Source: Ptychodera flava (lineage: Eukaryota > Hemichordata > Enteropneusta > Ptychoderidae). From it: 64,000 bases of DNA. The position numbers and the translations under genes were made by a program. The stretch spans positions 38,818,776 to 38,882,775 of the forward strand of contig NC_091946.1 in assembly GCF_041260155.1 (NCBI RefSeq), read 5' to 3'. Under the pieces are notes generated by a model. The model was given only the letters and a program-made list of their open reading frames with translations. It was not told the DNA's origin and did not search any database. Positions 12,213 through 56,910 of this stretch are shown one piece after another. How positions within the stretch are numbered: position 1 is the stretch's first letter; each line of letters opens with the position of its first letter.

Positions 12213-15200
12213 TAGGAATTTGATGCATGGTATTCACCAAAAAATCATAGGGAACAAATTTCCCTGCACCGTTCGGACGACGACTCGTACACTACCACTT
12301 CACAGATCAGTGTACTACGAATCCAGTCAGCTTTTTTCGTGCAACATGCCCAATAGATTTATGAAAAAAACTGTTTGTGTGCTGGGTCATACACGGTGTA
12401 CGCTGAATCGTTGGACGAAAGTGTTCAGGTTTTCACGAACAATTACAATTCTTTTAAACTTCTTCTTATATTATAAGCTACTTGTTATTTTTCAAGCATA
12501 TCGCAAGTCGATCGACCAACGTAAAATTATTTATATAATCCTTTAGGTACACTGATTTTCAGTCTAGCATATGCTTTACTCTACTTCTTCATTTTATGTT
12601 TTGTCATTTCAAAGGTTCCATCTCCTCGAAGAAGGCATGGATATAGATTGCTGGAGTTGTCAATGAAAGAAGGAACAACAGAGTTAAAATATGAAGTGTC
12701 ATCTGCGCATGTGTATGCGCAAAGTGGATCGTGATCTGAGTCATTCTACGCAAATTAACTTCAGAACTTTGTTCAAGAATACATAATTGACCGCTCAAGT
12801 CGACTTCGTTGTAGTTCACATTTGCATAGCTCTGAAGCTGGAGTTGGATTATTTTGCCCAATACCGACTAAATCTATTTCCATATTGATTAGCTGAAGAC
12901 TGAAACATGACTCAAAATATCGTCTTTTAACAATATGTATAGAAAAGTAGCTGTACTTTTTATCTCTAAAATCACAAGTTTGTAGTTGAAAAGTGATCAA
13001 GCTTTATAGTAATCCGATCAGTCTGCTTGGTTGGTAATTGGTAATTAATTGTCTTCAGCTCTTTCAACTCCGTCCACATATTACTTGCCGTTTAAGGTCT
13101 GAATATGTCATCGGTCTCGGGAGGAGGCATCGTCATCGCTATAATGAATCACGTCAAGTATGTGTTTCGTAAAACAATCGGCACTGGAAAACGGAGAGTA
13201 ACAACCGAGATTGATGGGTATGAAGTGAGCGTTTCCATGGTAGCAAGACGCCCACATATGGTCCATTTATGCCATCATGTTAAGTGTGTTGATTTCAATA
13301 TTGTGATTGAGAGAATCTCAAACACATCTTTCACCTTACACGGCTACCTTCCATACGTGTATTTATCAAGTCAGTGTTCTTATCGATCGATATTTTGATT
13401 ACTTTATGTAAATCAGACCTAAATCACATGAACACCACGTGACCACTCCATGTTTCACCAGCCATTCTTGTACTTAATATCGTGTGCAGTCATTCACTAA
13501 TGGTACGCACGTCAATCTTAATGTTTGAATATAGTTAAAAATATAACTGCACTTTCGTTCCTTCTTTATTTCGTTTCTTGTTTTCTATCGTCTTTGGTTG
13601 TTACATTCCCACCATAAGATTCTTATTTCTGCCTTACAAAACGATCCAGGTTAGACAAATTGAGTGTCATTTGTGAGTTATTGTGCTAGAATTTCCTTCC
13701 ACTGGTCCTCCAACCTTAACTGAGAGAAGGCGCCGTAAACAGTGCATATTTGTTACGCGATTCACCGAATAATCTCATTGTCAAGTTGTACAATGATCTT
13801 GAACAGACTTTGCTGCAGCAACAAAACAGTTCTTCTTAATCAAATGTAATTTATTTTTTTGCTTGTTGTGCTAGTTATGTTTGATTTTCCTGACTATATA
13901 TGCTTGAATTATTTTGGAAAGATTATTGTAAATTTGAAAGGACGATGCGACGATGTACACTATCAGATAATTTATGAGATTTAAAGAACACTTTGATAGC
14001 AGTGTATATGTCGATATTTGTTTCTCAGTAAATTAGTCTTGTTTACATTTTTGTCATGGTTTCAATAGTTCACCTGTCAAATGCATCTTTCCTTTTATTT
14101 TTGGACTATTTCTTTCTCTTCTTAGAAATTTAAAACCAATAATAGTTTATTGTATTGTGTAATCATCGTCTGATTTAGAATTATATTAATCACTGTTAAA
14201 AATGCAGATTTTTTCACATAATCGTCACTTTTTATAATTGTATAAAATATATATTTATCAGATATTGTAAAGACCACTATTTAGAACTTGGAAAAGTTGT
14301 ACTTTTTATCCTAAGTGTTATTTTTGATTTCTTTACTTCATTCGACTTCCTGCAAGTTGTAAAAACCGACCTCAATGCCTCGTCGTTGATTTTATTGAAC
14401 ATACATAAGTTAATCTTTGACTGGACATGTTCTAAAGTGTAGTTACTGGTTTAAAAAAAGCAAATGAAATCTACGTGTTTTTGAAGAATCGTTGCATTCA
14501 TCGAGCTACACTACTTGAAGTCAGCGAAAGTCAAAAGTACTTTTGAAATGTTGCGTGCGCATTGCTATAGTCAGTCTCTCTGTCGTGTCAATGTTGATTT
14601 TAATCACAAAGTAAGATCACTTTGTAATTTTGTCAATTTTAAAAGAGGAGAACATATCAAGTCATGTAATGTACTTAAAAATATTAACGGTGACTCATTC
14701 AGATTCCGAATTGAGATCCAACTTACGTATTTAGGAAATTGCCAACTGTGACAGATTCAGACTCTGAATTGAGATCTGAGTTGTATATATACAAAATGGC
14801 AAGCAAAAAGTTAATATTTATCACACATTCTAAACCATGTAATATACATTAGAACAATTAAACTGCAACATTTCTGTCAAAAACTACTGTTATTTTAAAA
14901 GTTTAGAATAAGTTCATAATAAATTTGCACCTTTTATTCGATTTTTTAGGAGATCGGAATTTTATCCAATAATCGACATGTACGTGACATATTGTAGTTC
15001 GTAAGCAACCATCTTAAAAACTTATGCCAGAGGCCTTTAATTTCAGACGATAATTATAGTTCATAAAAAGTTTTATAACTTTTTAATCATTGACACTCTG
15101 AAACTAGATCGACAGGAACATTCTGCGCAAGCGTCATTTAGGTAATATCTCAATATTTCAATATTTCGGTTTCAGAGAGAGAGAGAGACAGAGAGTGACA

Positions 15201-16598
15201 GATAGAGACAGAGAGAGACAGAGACAGAGAGAGACAGAGACAGAGAGATAGAGAGACAGAAAGAGACAGAGAGACAGGGGAACAGGCAGGCAGGCATATG
15301 CAGCAAGGAGAGTTTAAGATGATAGTTTATGAATTTTTGATCTCATAATGACTTCACTTAAGTTGCTCTCACCACATTCCTTAATGCTGTTTAAATTAGT
15401 CACCTAGGTAGCAGAATTCAGTAGACTGGACCCAGCGATGCATCGACAAACACTTGTCGGGATTACTGCAACAACTGCAAACTGTACAAGAGAGTCATAT
15501 GTTGTATGAAAATCTTACGTAAAATTTCAAGATCGTTTATAATTTGTTGAAAATGAAAAGAAGGCCTGTCATACGAGATGCTATATTTATCTACGATTTT
15601 TCCCAGCTTTTTATGAACTACTTGCGAATATTTGGAATCGGTAGTATAAGAAGTATTTGCAGGCTCGTACCCAGTAAGTTTCTGTCCAGTTTTACGCGTT
15701 TCAATCATTTCCATGTGGGGTCAAGGTATCTGGCCAACTTTGCTATTGCAACTTCGATGATTCAAAGTCCGTGCATTACCTATCGCAGCTGAACAAAATT
15801 TATCTAGAAGTAAATTCATGTGATATCACTTAAACAAAAATATCAGCTTTATATAGTCTGACAATATTTCATGCCAATATGGCGCAAATCATGGCTATTA
15901 TTTTTGTTCAGTAAGCACTTCCTTGTCTGTTTTCCGAATAATTACATTAATTAGATCGTCAATTTTGGAGCGAAATGGAATTATTGCGGATATCGTTAAT
16001 GTAGTACAGTTTATCAACACGAGTGCGTGTATAATACGGCGGTAAAAGCTGTAAATCTTGGGATTTCGTCCAGTCATTTTTCAAATCTATTGCTTTTATT
16101 GTCATTATGATGTGACATCAAAACATATTTGATTTATAATGTAACTTAAATCCGATAAAATGTCCTGCACTACTTCAGTGAAATTCTCAACACATAAACA
16201 ACGTGGGTGATGTCGATATGCTGTCTGCGTTATTTGAATATCAAAGCTATTTCACATGTCAACATTAGATGCAACGATTTTTTCCAGTTATAGTTTTAGC
16301 GGAAGAAAAGAATGCTCGATGATCGCGAATTCATCTGTATCTACTGTTGAGCGTTAATCTGCTAATTCCTATGCAAAATTATTGTCATGAAATATTGTAA
16401 ATTGCTTGTAGAGCTTAGAGTCACTATGCGGAGTTCCCTATCGCATAATGAATCTACCAAACGCACAGGGAACTTCTGTTATCTTGAAGCACCCTCTGAC
16501 AAATTTGCCCATAGGGTCAAGTTCTGTCACTTGTACAAGTTTTAGCTTGTGCCTCGGTTCCTGATAATTTACACTTTTTAACCAAATTTGGTCATCTA
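12213..16598. other. Intergenic stretch, no gene supported
   Basis: Convergent intergenic DNA 3' of gene A. Two weak candidates for extra gene A tail exons are noted at 12615 and 13059. A reading frame at 13105-13260 starting MSSVSGGG has somewhat protein-like composition, but no family was recognised and no splice structure supports it. A GA/CA-rich purine tract lies at 15174-15290. The rest shows nothing notable. Confidence 0.55.
15174..15290. repeat. Purine-rich (GAGA/GACA)n tract
   Basis: Alternating GAGAGA and GACAGA units over about 115 bases, imperfect. Confidence 0.9.
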
Positions 16599-16670
16599 GC
16601 GTTGGTGGTGTAGTGGTTAACATAGTTGCCTTCCAAGCAATTGTCCCGGGTTCGATTCCCGGCCAACGCA
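16599..16670 (+). tRNA. tRNA-Gly (anticodon UCC)
   Basis: A 72-nt cloverleaf. The 7-bp acceptor stem GCGTTGG pairs with CCAACGC and the discriminator is A. The B-box GGTTCGATTCC and an A-box-like TGGTGTAGTGG are both present. The anticodon stem GTTGC/GCAAT carries the loop CTTCCAA, which places TCC as anticodon. A TTTT run at about 16678 can terminate Pol III. There is no intron. It is identical to the second copy at 26946. Confidence 0.93.
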
Positions 16671-17305
16671 GAACATATCTTTTACTATAGGTGAGCGGAC
16701 GAGTAGTGGGTGGTTTATGGAATTTAACTGTACAGCTAGTTTGCATTAAACTGCTGCTGATGTGCAGCGTGCTCGGAAGGTTACATCTGATTGGTCGATT
16801 GTAACCATTTACATCAACTTAGGGAGTCCATTGTATTATTCAATTATAGCGATAAGATTCAGCCCCCCAATTGCATAACAGCTTCCGAAGCCCAAAAACC
16901 GCCCACTACGAGTTAGCTTATCGTGTTGTACCACGAATTTGTCGAGTATCAGAGCCTTGTTTGCCCGCCGAAAGATTCGCAGTTTTAGTGCAGTATAAGT
17001 TGAAGCGTTGGCAGGAAAGAATTGAAGCGTTTTGTCACCTTGTTGAACGAAAGTATAAAAAATAATGATTGGATAAAACAAAGTTGACATGTGTTGCTAT
17101 TGTAGTGCGATGACGTAGTTGAGCACCTGGTTTTATTTGAATTTTATGAATTATGTTTGATTGGTTAAATGAAATGAACAGATGTTTTCAGATCGATGTT
17201 GGAGTCACGCGTGACTCATTTGGGTTGAAAACTTTGAGCAGCAGCACACACAATTACGGAGTCGCTCTACGTATTTCGATATGGCCAAACCACTGGCTCA
17301 CAGTA
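16671..17305. other. Intergenic stretch, nothing recognised
   Basis: No recognisable coding, RNA or repeat feature beyond the tRNA terminator. Confidence 0.5.
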
Positions 17306-17904
17306 GTGAGGCTACCCACAATTCTCCATGATCTGTACACACGGAGATCATTCACTGAACTGAAGCAAATTTCTTCTGTACACAGAACAACTCGGTCCAT
17401 ATTTCAAAATTCTGGCAACGTAGTTCTGATAATCATAATTTTCTGATTTCTCACTGTGAATAATGAGAAGATCAACCCTTTTTCCGCGGAGGGGATAGCA
17501 ATTTTGTAAATTTGTCGACATAGATTTTTGACAGCCATACTCTATATTTCTAGGAAACTAAGGGAATAAGTTGCATCTGTGTTGGCAAAAGAAAGGGTAT
17601 TGATTTTTTTTAATGTTCGTAACAAAGGAAACTTGCATGTCTGACAGATGGTGTGATGAGACCATCTTAGTTGCTGATAACTTCATCTTGACAAGTGTGT
17701 AATTTTTAGCACCTCCAAACATCGACTTTTCATTCAATTTACCATTGAATTTTAAACATAATCAATAATTTTGGAACATAGTTTTAACAAATAATCCTGA
17801 ACTTAAATTGTAAGTTAAAAATTGTTATGAAACTGATAAAATTGAAAGAGCCTTTAGCAAAAAATATGAGTGAACAAATCAAGGGGAATTGTGGGTAGCC
17901 TCAC
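17306..17904. mobile_element. Possible ~600-bp TIR element
   Basis: GTGAGGCTACCCACAATTC at 17306-17324 occurs as an exact 19-base inverted copy at 17886-17904. Imperfect matching continues outward for about ten more bases. No clear target duplication and no coding content are seen. A non-autonomous DNA transposon is the simplest reading. Confidence 0.55.
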
Positions 17905-18492
17905 TTTCTGTGTGGCTGACATGATTGACTGGGAAATAGAAGTTCAGGGGTTAGAAGTTACAAACGCACCAATGAAGAACAAGGGAAAATTGTATCCGAT
18001 GCACTTCAACCACCAAAGCCAAAGATGGAAAAGGAAAATTCTCTTGTCATGCCAGTGCAAATCACCACGATTGGAAAACCAAGCTGCACCGCCACGTTAG
18101 AGAAAGGCACTCCTGCAACTGAAACTGTAAGTATAAACAAAACAATATGTCTAGACCACATTGAGTGCGGTACTGTGTATTTGCCTGTAAATTTAACTTT
18201 TAACAAAGGTGACAGAAAACTCAACTTTCAGTTTTGACAAGTGACTTTGAAATCGTAATTTTCAGCTTCGAATGATCGTGATAACAATAACCTTTCCGCA
18301 CCACAGAGTCATACTTGCAATCAATACCGTTATTTCACTGTGACCTGTAATTGATTTTAAGATGTACTTGAGAAAAATCAATTAAGTCTGATGCTTCTTC
18401 TTATTAAATTTCTTTGTTCTGTACTTGACGGTGAAATACATTTTTACTGGTGAATATGTCGCTTTGGGGGTTGTTGACTCGTCAACACGTGA

Positions 18493-18597
18493 CTTCTTTT
18501 GTTTAAAAGTGTCCGATTTACTAATTAACCGGACAGCTTTTAACCAAAGAACTGTCCGGTTTACTAGTATATCGGACACTTTTCAAACAAAAGAAAG
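18493..18597. mobile_element. Fold-back element (arms ~45 bp, loop ~15)
   Basis: Left arm 18493-18536 and right arm 18552-18597 are near-perfect inverted copies with the core GTGTCCGAT and CCGGACAG. It would form a long hairpin and is probably a small fold-back MITE. Confidence 0.75.
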
Positions 18598-21500
18598 CCA
18601 GATGGCAATTATAAAATATTCGGTTATGGAAATTACAAAGCATGGTTAGAACAATGGGCACGAGGCGGAGAGTGGTATAACAATAATTAGAACGAAAGTG
18701 TGGAACTCTCACACGAAGCCATTATTTTGTTGTACTTGTTATTAAACTTTATTCAAGATTAAATTCTCCATATATTATATAACAACAAATAGTAATCACA
18801 GAATTAGTAAAAAGTTAAACAGTGATTAAACAATCAGTAAGAAGTTCTTTTATGTCGTAGATTCCACAACGTACCGTACAATCACAAAGAAAAACAAACT
18901 GATGTGAGTTGGTATTGAGAAAGCTTAAATCTGATAAAGTACCCTCAGTCTTTTAAAAACATCCGTGGAACATTTTACAAATACTACATCAAACATTAAA
19001 AATGAAAAGTTAACAAACTCTATTCTTTTAATTGATAAAACGTCAAAATTTATGAGAACAGAATTGGACTCTTTCAATGGTATTAAAACAATCAGCAAAG
19101 ACACTATCCACAAATATTAAAAGAAGATATAGGAATATCACAACATAGACACGCAGAATAAAAATGGTTTTCGACTGTAAGAGTCAATACTTTCAATCAT
19201 GAATTGGAGCATAATTTGCGATGGTAAGGTTAAGATGAAACTGTGATCTTAACCTATTTTCCATATCTTTGCATTGTCGTGTTAGCTTTTACTCAGGGTC
19301 ACCGTCGTTTTGATCACGTGATCACGTATTTTCATGCATACATGCAAGGAATGATGACTCATTTTCGATTCCGATAATTTTAGAGTAAATTGGTGCGTTT
19401 TGAAAACAAGCAGCTTGTCGACAAATAATTTTCGATGCAAAGGATATTTTAACTGGTTTTGCTTTGATTATTTTATCATCATGATAGTTATGTAACAACT
19501 CATACAGCTTTCCAAACTATCTTTCCGCCTGTCCTGTCTGTTCGTCAAGTAAGTATACGACAATGTAAAACAAAGGAAGAGATAGAGAAGACAGTTAGGC
19601 GACTGAAAAATACCAACATTTAGATTTTCTACACCACGTCATAATCAGAACAGTAAAAGGGATGTCATAGAAAACAGGACAAACCTTTGTACGAAATAAA
19701 TATTCGATAAATTTCGTTTGTTGGAAGGTGACGACAATGTCACCATTACAGATAGCGAACCATGAATTCAGACGACTGCACGATACCAATCAGAATTGTA
19801 AACGGCCATATGATACGACTAGATTTATCATGTCGCGCAAAACCAATAAAACATATTTTCTGTGTTCCTCATACTGCTCTAGGGGTAGAGTGAAATTTAA
19901 TGCTCTGTCGGCGATAGAAATTTATCATGTTAAAGTACTGTATCACCACAAGGGAAAATGTAGGGTATGTAATGGTCGGTAATTAGATAAAGTGTCATTC
20001 TCGATCATTTCCTTCGTTAAACGTAAAATCTTTTCACATCTAAATACAAAGTTATTTATTCCAAGAATATTTAAAGAATATTTTGTCTTTTGTTCTTGAT
20101 AAAAATGATAAATAGAACAAAGGCAATTACATCGAGAATCAAAAGTGATGTACATTCAATATTTTAACATTCTATAAGTTATGTGTGCAGAAGAAGTTGT
20201 GTGGTATTCATCAACACTGATAGCACATCGATCCAGTACACTCTGTATGACGTCATTTGTTCCTGCACTTCATGGCTTCACCTTTATCTTTCAAAAACTA
20301 GGATCGGTTCTGTCTGTCAATCTTTTTGTACACTTCTGCTTCCTATGCTGGTCTTGTCTAGTTTTCTGTGTCCGTTCAATTGCCTACACATACCTGTTCC
20401 TGTCTGTGCTATTTTCATATCGGTGTCTTGGCCTCTTCTGCTTATTGTCTTGTCACCCTTCAATGATATCTTTCAGTCTGAATGTCTGAATCTTTGTTCG
20501 TCCCTGTACATCAGTTCAATGTCCGCCTCACTGTCTTTGTGTAAAAGTGTATACTTCACCATATTTTAAGATAGTCTTAGAATTTTCAGCCGAAATGACT
20601 CAGTGGGTATCATATTTTATCTTTCATAGCCGACATTTCGATTCTCGCATAGCTTAGCTATTTGAATTTTGTTACCATGGCAATTTGCTTAAGGTTCAAT
20701 CGCAAGGCTGGAATAAACATCACATTCGTATTCGTTTCCATGGTTACAAAATTACAGCATGAACATTGTCATATAACGAGGAAGAACCATGTTTGCTTAA
20801 TAACCTTGCAGTACAAGTTCCAATAACACGTATCAGTGAATCCGAACTGAAGTTCCCACTCATTGTTGGCAATAAATTGTTATTAGGCCAGAGGAAAAAA
20901 CAATCTTGCTCATCGGATTTTTTAGACCAAGGTTCAGGAGCGGCGAGCGAAATTAATAGTCATGGTATACTAACCTTGACAAAACGGAGAAATGGCAGCC
21001 AAAAATTGACCAAGTTTGTGTCGTGATTTGCAAAATTCAGACGTCGCAACAACTTGTTGACAGGGCTCAGTGCAGACACGTCGGAAGTCTCATTCAGAAT
21101 CCAACATGCCCGCGAAATTCCGACGACGTGTAGGGTGCCGCCAGCAGCGGTACTAAAGTATTTGCAATGCAGAAGTATTAATTTGTCGAAATCAAAAAAA
21201 AATTCAAAATCGGGCAAAGTAGAAGCGGCGATTCCGATGAACAATTTATTTTTTCTTTCTGGCCTTACTGAGGAAAACTTAAGTAAACAGTCATATAAAA
21301 TATTTGATGTTCATTAAACGGCGCCTGTAGATGCAATTTCAAGTGAGTCTCGGCTTCGTCGCGGTAGGATAAGCTTGAATTATTGCTTGCTGAACAACTG
21401 TGCACGATTACTTTCTACTGTTATGTTACAGTTAGGTTGCGAGTTATAACATTATTTAGTATCTAGAAGACAATAATAGAAAACGAACAAATAAACGTAA

Positions 21501-23891
21501 AAAAATGTGAAAAGGAATGTTGTAAAAATTAAACTAACGTGTATAGCACAAAGTAAGAACAAAACTTGCAAGAATTTGAGGTTAGGATTGTATCTCCATA
21601 CGCATGTACTCTATTGCCACGCCGTTTTTCCACCCGTCTCTGCAAGAGTGAAAAAGTAAAATATACATTATTTGCAATTTTAATTCTGTGACGGTAAAAC
21701 TTCGCATAAATTAACGTTCAATAAGATAATTCAACATCGCGAAAGCCTGACATAAAGGTTAATTCTGCAATAACGATAGTTTTTACCGTCGACAGCTGTG
21801 ATTACGTGCAATGTCACAGATCACTTTGTTAACGTGCCTATACGTGTGGTGTATACAATCTACACGGGAGTGCCGTCAGACTGTCGACCTTTTCGCTTAG
21901 TTCGTTGGTTTTTAACATAAACTTAAGTAATCAGTTAAATCTTGTTCAGTGGTACAGGGTTACCCCGAAATATACAACAATAAAATACACAGTCTGGTAG
22001 AATAATACCACTTAATACAGTGGCAACATACTTAGCGCGACGATGCAATGCGTCATATCGGATGATCGTCAGGCGGTTTATACTTGAAGGACAAAAATAG
22101 TTTTTCTTGTAAACTTTTTAGAGTTTTGATTCGGGGGGGGGGGGGTCGATAAGTCCTGCCCTGAATGGGTGTTAGTATTAAAAATTGTCGTTATCGTGTT
22201 AGGAAACTCACTGATATAATTTTCATTGAACGCCTGAACAGGGAATGATACTGCTTTAATCACACGGATTGTGTTATCTAAGCTTGATGAAGTTGTTTTT
22301 GTTAATTGGTCTTCCTCGAAAACACTGCCCTCGCCGCCCATGTTCAAACATTCGAATTGCTGCTGCGAAATTTGTTTTTGGGCTGGTGCTTCATGAATTC
22401 AGGTCAGAGTTCCCGGATGAACCTATGCTGGCGCTATCGTGGTAAAAGCAATACTTTGATTTTCAGTACTCTTGGTTTGCTGTAACTATGACGACTCCGT
22501 GAATGTATACAGTCGAATATGATTAACTAGCAGAGTACATGAGCTTTGCTCAAGTGATTTACAGAAGAAATTAGACAATATTTTTATTGTCACCAGCCAC
22601 ACGACATATGGCTTGTACTGTTACAAGTTGACTGACAATATGGCTTTTCACAAGCCAGAGAATATAAAAAGTAGTCAGTGCCTGCAGAAAGTACTATTTA
22701 TGATGTTGGTTACATTTCGAATTGGGCTTTTTGCCAACGAATAGTCAAATTGGATGGGAGTACTCTTTTAACGGTTTACTAGAAATATTGATCCTCTGTG
22801 CCATTGCAATGCTTGTATTTTGATGCCTCTCTGTTGATGGTTTTGTCTGAGGGTTGTCAGAACCAATACGTGGACGTTGGCTGTGCCATTGTGATGGTTC
22901 CGGGGAGATTCAATGCAAAGTTTAACTTTAAAGCGCTAGACAGGGCATATCAATGCTTCGAAATATTTAAAAGCCTGGTGTGGGTTTAAATTTCAGTGAT
23001 TTCTCGGAACAAACTCAATTTGGCTGAGGTGTGACGCTTGGAGCGATGTCGCTCACATGGGACTCAAGGACCGTCTCTCACTTTCCCTTGAAATCGGCCA
23101 CAATTTCACAAATGAAGTTGAATGTGCAATTAACATTCTCGATGGTTTTAAAACTGGCAGTGTCGTGCAAGACGTAGACCAAAAGAAAAACAGCCTTTTG
23201 ACTCGAGTATTTGGGATCAAAAATGTGATGAAATGCGATGCGGTATAAAGAGGTTGAGCACCTTGGGTTTCAAGTTGAGATCTATAATTAGCCTATAAAG
23301 ACCCAGGCCAGCTTGGGTATAAAAAAATTTACATGCAAATATTCTTTGTTTACTTTACAAGGTACATTGATCTGACACGAAAAAGTGATACTCTGTAATT
23401 ATAAATCGATTTACAATCTCAACAGAGTCGACTTTTACCAACGGTCATGGATTTCTTCTAAAACAGTGAGGGCCCTTTGTTATATCATTGGCGTTTCCGA
23501 AAGCCGTGTCCAAATCATAGGCACTTCTACTGTATACGGAAACATTACTCACGCTGATCTTTTTACTGGCATATATCGATCAGATTTGATTTGTTTTCAT
23601 ATCTTTCCATTGACATTGTGCCGAATCGCGCGCAAAATTATAGCACTTCTCAAACTTTCCCGCAATGTCACATAACATAATGTGCCTTTGATATATGTAA
23701 TACTTAACAAAAGTTTGGTCCGCTATTGAAATGTACATATGAAACTAATCAACCAATGCAGGTGATAGCGCGTGTGCGTTCTTGGTTTATGGATCTTCAT
23801 TATCCAATCACGTGATAAACCATCATTCTCTAGGCTATCAAGCAAAATCATTGCCAGAAAATGAAACAGTGGACGGCTGTTTACCGTTTCT
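18598..23891. other. Intergenic stretch between convergent genes A and B, no gene supported
   Basis: Includes a T-rich pyrimidine region (20180-20570) with long overlapping reading frames of poor protein character, and a 12-base G run at about 22134. Two short open frames at 22798-22989 and 23057-23248 could be fragments of something old, but no family is recognisable. The 3' UTR of gene B presumably occupies the right end. Confidence 0.5.
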
Positions 23892-54181
<30,290 letters not shown>

Positions 54182-56545
54182 CTGATGTAAAAATTAATGA
54201 ACTAATAATAAAATAATGAACAGAATCAGTGAAGACTGGTATTGTGACGATTTGAGAAATATGTATTATTGAATATTAGTTGAAATTATTGATGAATCGT
54301 CGATGAATTATTGGGAATTTCGATAAGGATGTCGGAATTATGGACACTGACCTCTATCGCGGCATGACGTGTCTTTAAAATTGGAACTCCTGGTGTAAAT
54401 TTTTAACTGCATTGTGCAGAAATCTTGTAACGAACCGCGTTTTGATAAAACTCCCTTTTAATTGACAGCAAAAATGAAAATTAAATATGGTCTCCGCTGC
54501 AGCTTTTAAAACAAGCTCGAACAGGTTGTATGTAGTAAAAAGCCTACAGTGTGGCGATGTTTTGAAAGTTTACGAAGTCAGTCTTTCAGCGTCCCATTGT
54601 ACGGTGCATTCGTCATGGATAAGAAAGGTAGATTTTGATAACAGTTTCGTCATTTTCACGTCGTTGATCACATTACGTTTTCTAATTCTTCTCCTCAACG
54701 TTTGTTTCAGTTCAAATACAAATATTGACAACATCCGATGACGACATTGTAGGTTATGCCGACAGAAGCGAGTCTGATGAAAGAGAGATTGGATGGGAGA
54801 CGTAAAGGAAGGAGATATGGAGAGTGAAGACAGAGTATAGGCAGAGTATAGGCAGAGTGTAGGCAGAGTATAGGCAGAGTACAGGCAGAGAACAGGTTGA
54901 GAAATTGTAGAGAGAAAAGAGAGAGGGGATTTAGTAAAAGGAAGTGTGAGAGCAAGAAATACTTTGTCTTTTCGAGGCGGTACTTGGTTGACACTGCAAT
55001 TAGCTGTATAGCATCCAAACAATTGTTGTGGTAATTACATGGTGCCAAACTCTCCATAGTTCAGAATTAAATTTTCTCAATTGTTAAATCTAACAGAGAG
55101 CACAATATGCAATGTATAGTTTCAATTATGAGTGCTATTGATTATACTGACAATCATACCAATTTGGAGTAGATTTTGTCGGTGTTAATTACAAAGTCAA
55201 ACCAATTCAAAATTCCTTCATCTTGAAAAAGTAATCACATGTTCGATACCATGAAGCGTTTCGCTCATAGTGTAAGTAATGAAAAATTTCGCATTTATAA
55301 ACTTATGACTATCGCAGAGAAAACTGAATTAATGATGAAAAACTGCAAATTACTTACCAAACTGAAAACACTTAGGAGTGCACATAAGCATAACACTCGC
55401 TGGTTTAACAATTCCGGCGCCATGCCGTAAGTGAAAGTGGACATTCGATGCACATCCATCGTTGATCAAGTCAGATGTGTCTCATCGTGCTGAATTCGAA
55501 GAATATTGTGGTATTGGTGACGTCATGCGAAGCTTATCAAAGTAAACATGTGACTGCAGATTTGAAATCCAATTTTGATGTTTGAATTGATGAAACAAGT
55601 AAAACACAGATTCGACAAGTCGCACAGAACGCAGCGATTTAAAACAAGAGCACCAGTCTTCAAGTCGGATTTTTATGATTAACTGAATCTGTTTTACATC
55701 ACGGTTTTCTGATCGATGCACAAATTCTTGACAAATGATTTTTTTTCTTCTCACTTTCATCAGATTTGCTAGCAGGATCAGTGCCAAATCGATATTTCAC
55801 CGTTAAAAGTTCCAACTCCACAATATCTTCATTCACACACCTTTTAAATCGATTGTTGAATTTGAGTCTATTTAATAGCGTAATAAAGAGCCCTTCTGTA
55901 TCACCAGGTTCTAAAACGATGTTATCCTACAAAGTTCGTTTCATTGTTGAATGAGTAATAGTATACACGGAAAACTGTTCCCTTCAGGATGGTGTTCATG
56001 TTAATTTGAAAACGGTATTTACATATAGCTAACAATATTCACTGTATGATTTGTGTGTATGGCTTTTGAAACAATTTGACCAGCGCGGAAATGATTTCCA
56101 TAAAACGATACATTTCATTCTGACTCTTTCTCTAGCTTACATTGACGTAGTTTTTGCAGCATACAAATCATTTACTGGGTAAATGGCTTTATCTTCAATA
56201 CCCTGCCACAATGGGAATATCTGTCCATGTTATAAATGTCACCGTGAACAAAGTTATATATCAGCATATATCTTCAATCGACTTATCCAGCCAGATATTT
56301 CTAGTCGCATCTCCACGAGGATTAATCGCACACAACCTTGCCACATCGTAGCTTAAGAAACAATACTATTACGGGAAGGGATCTCTTGAGGGAAAACAAA
56401 ACAAAAGATTTCTTCGAACCCCAATCACGCTAAAATCACCGGCTACAATTGAATCTATTGCATCCTCCCTCGGATATTATATGCATTTCTTAATTTTCGT
56501 CTAAACGACTGTGAATATTTACCGGTATGCTGTCGCCAGCAGGCT

Positions 56546-56606
<61 letters not shown>

Positions 56607-56719
56607 GTCCAAGAAATAGACTCAGTCTAGCTTCAACTATTGAAGTCATCAGGAAGAAGAGCTAGGGAGTACTTACAGCAAAGTCTTGACACAGTATGGA
56701 GAAATGAAAGGCGTAACTC
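54182..56719. other. Upstream of gene B lectin exon: no exon recognised
   Basis: A signal-peptide exon for gene B (phase 0 out) was sought here on the minus strand and not found. There is an 11-base minisatellite (GCAGAGTATAG, about six copies) at 54831-54895. Confidence 0.5.
56551..56604. repeat. (GT)n microsatellite
   Basis: About 27 GT units. Confidence 0.95.
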
Positions 56720-56910
56720 TTCAATCCTCAAACGATCTTTATTTATAAAACCACAGAGTAATATCTGTGATAAAACCGACGTTTCGACAATGCACGGATT
56801 GCCTTCCTCAGGGTAAAAACTAGATCGTGTGAGGTCTAGTTTTTACCCCGACGAATTCAATCTGTGCAATGCCGAAACGTCGGTTTTATAAAGATCGTTT
56901 GAATATTGAA
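56720..56910. mobile_element. Inverted repeat with hammerhead-like core, Penelope-like terminus
   Basis: Left arm 56720-56824 and right arm 56835-56909 are inverted copies (AAACGATCTTTAT, AAACCGACGTTTCG, GGTAAAAACTAGA). On the minus strand the left arm reads CTGAGGA (56805-56811) and, after a stem GGCAAT/ATTGTC, GAAAC (56781-56785), the two conserved boxes of a hammerhead ribozyme. Penelope-like elements are known to carry such motifs in their terminal repeats. The right arm has a degenerate version. Confidence 0.6.

Noticed and set aside
12615-13102. Two short terminal exons for an extended gene A tail
   Set aside because: Both acceptors are in phase with the weak donor at 10192, but each adds only about 10-15 residues and neither is conserved with gene B; kept only as alternatives.
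16438-16746. Minus-strand frame with RWPGIEPGTIAWKATM, shared with 26809-27018
   Set aside because: The shared peptide is the antisense translation of the tRNA-Gly gene.
17870-18128. Exon-like text (QPPKPKMEKENSLVMPVQIT) ending at a GTAAGT donor
   Set aside because: Open only over a short stretch, frame changes upstream, no acceptor in phase and no partner exons found.
20181-20569. Two overlapping frames of 102 and 128 residues rich in Leu/Cys/Ser/Phe
   Set aside because: Pyrimidine-rich composition gives open frames in two phases at once; no domain or splice pattern.
55482-55787. Minus-strand leader-like LALILLANLMK before a GTGAGA donor, considered as gene B signal peptide
   Set aside because: No ATG in frame; an in-frame stop lies just upstream.
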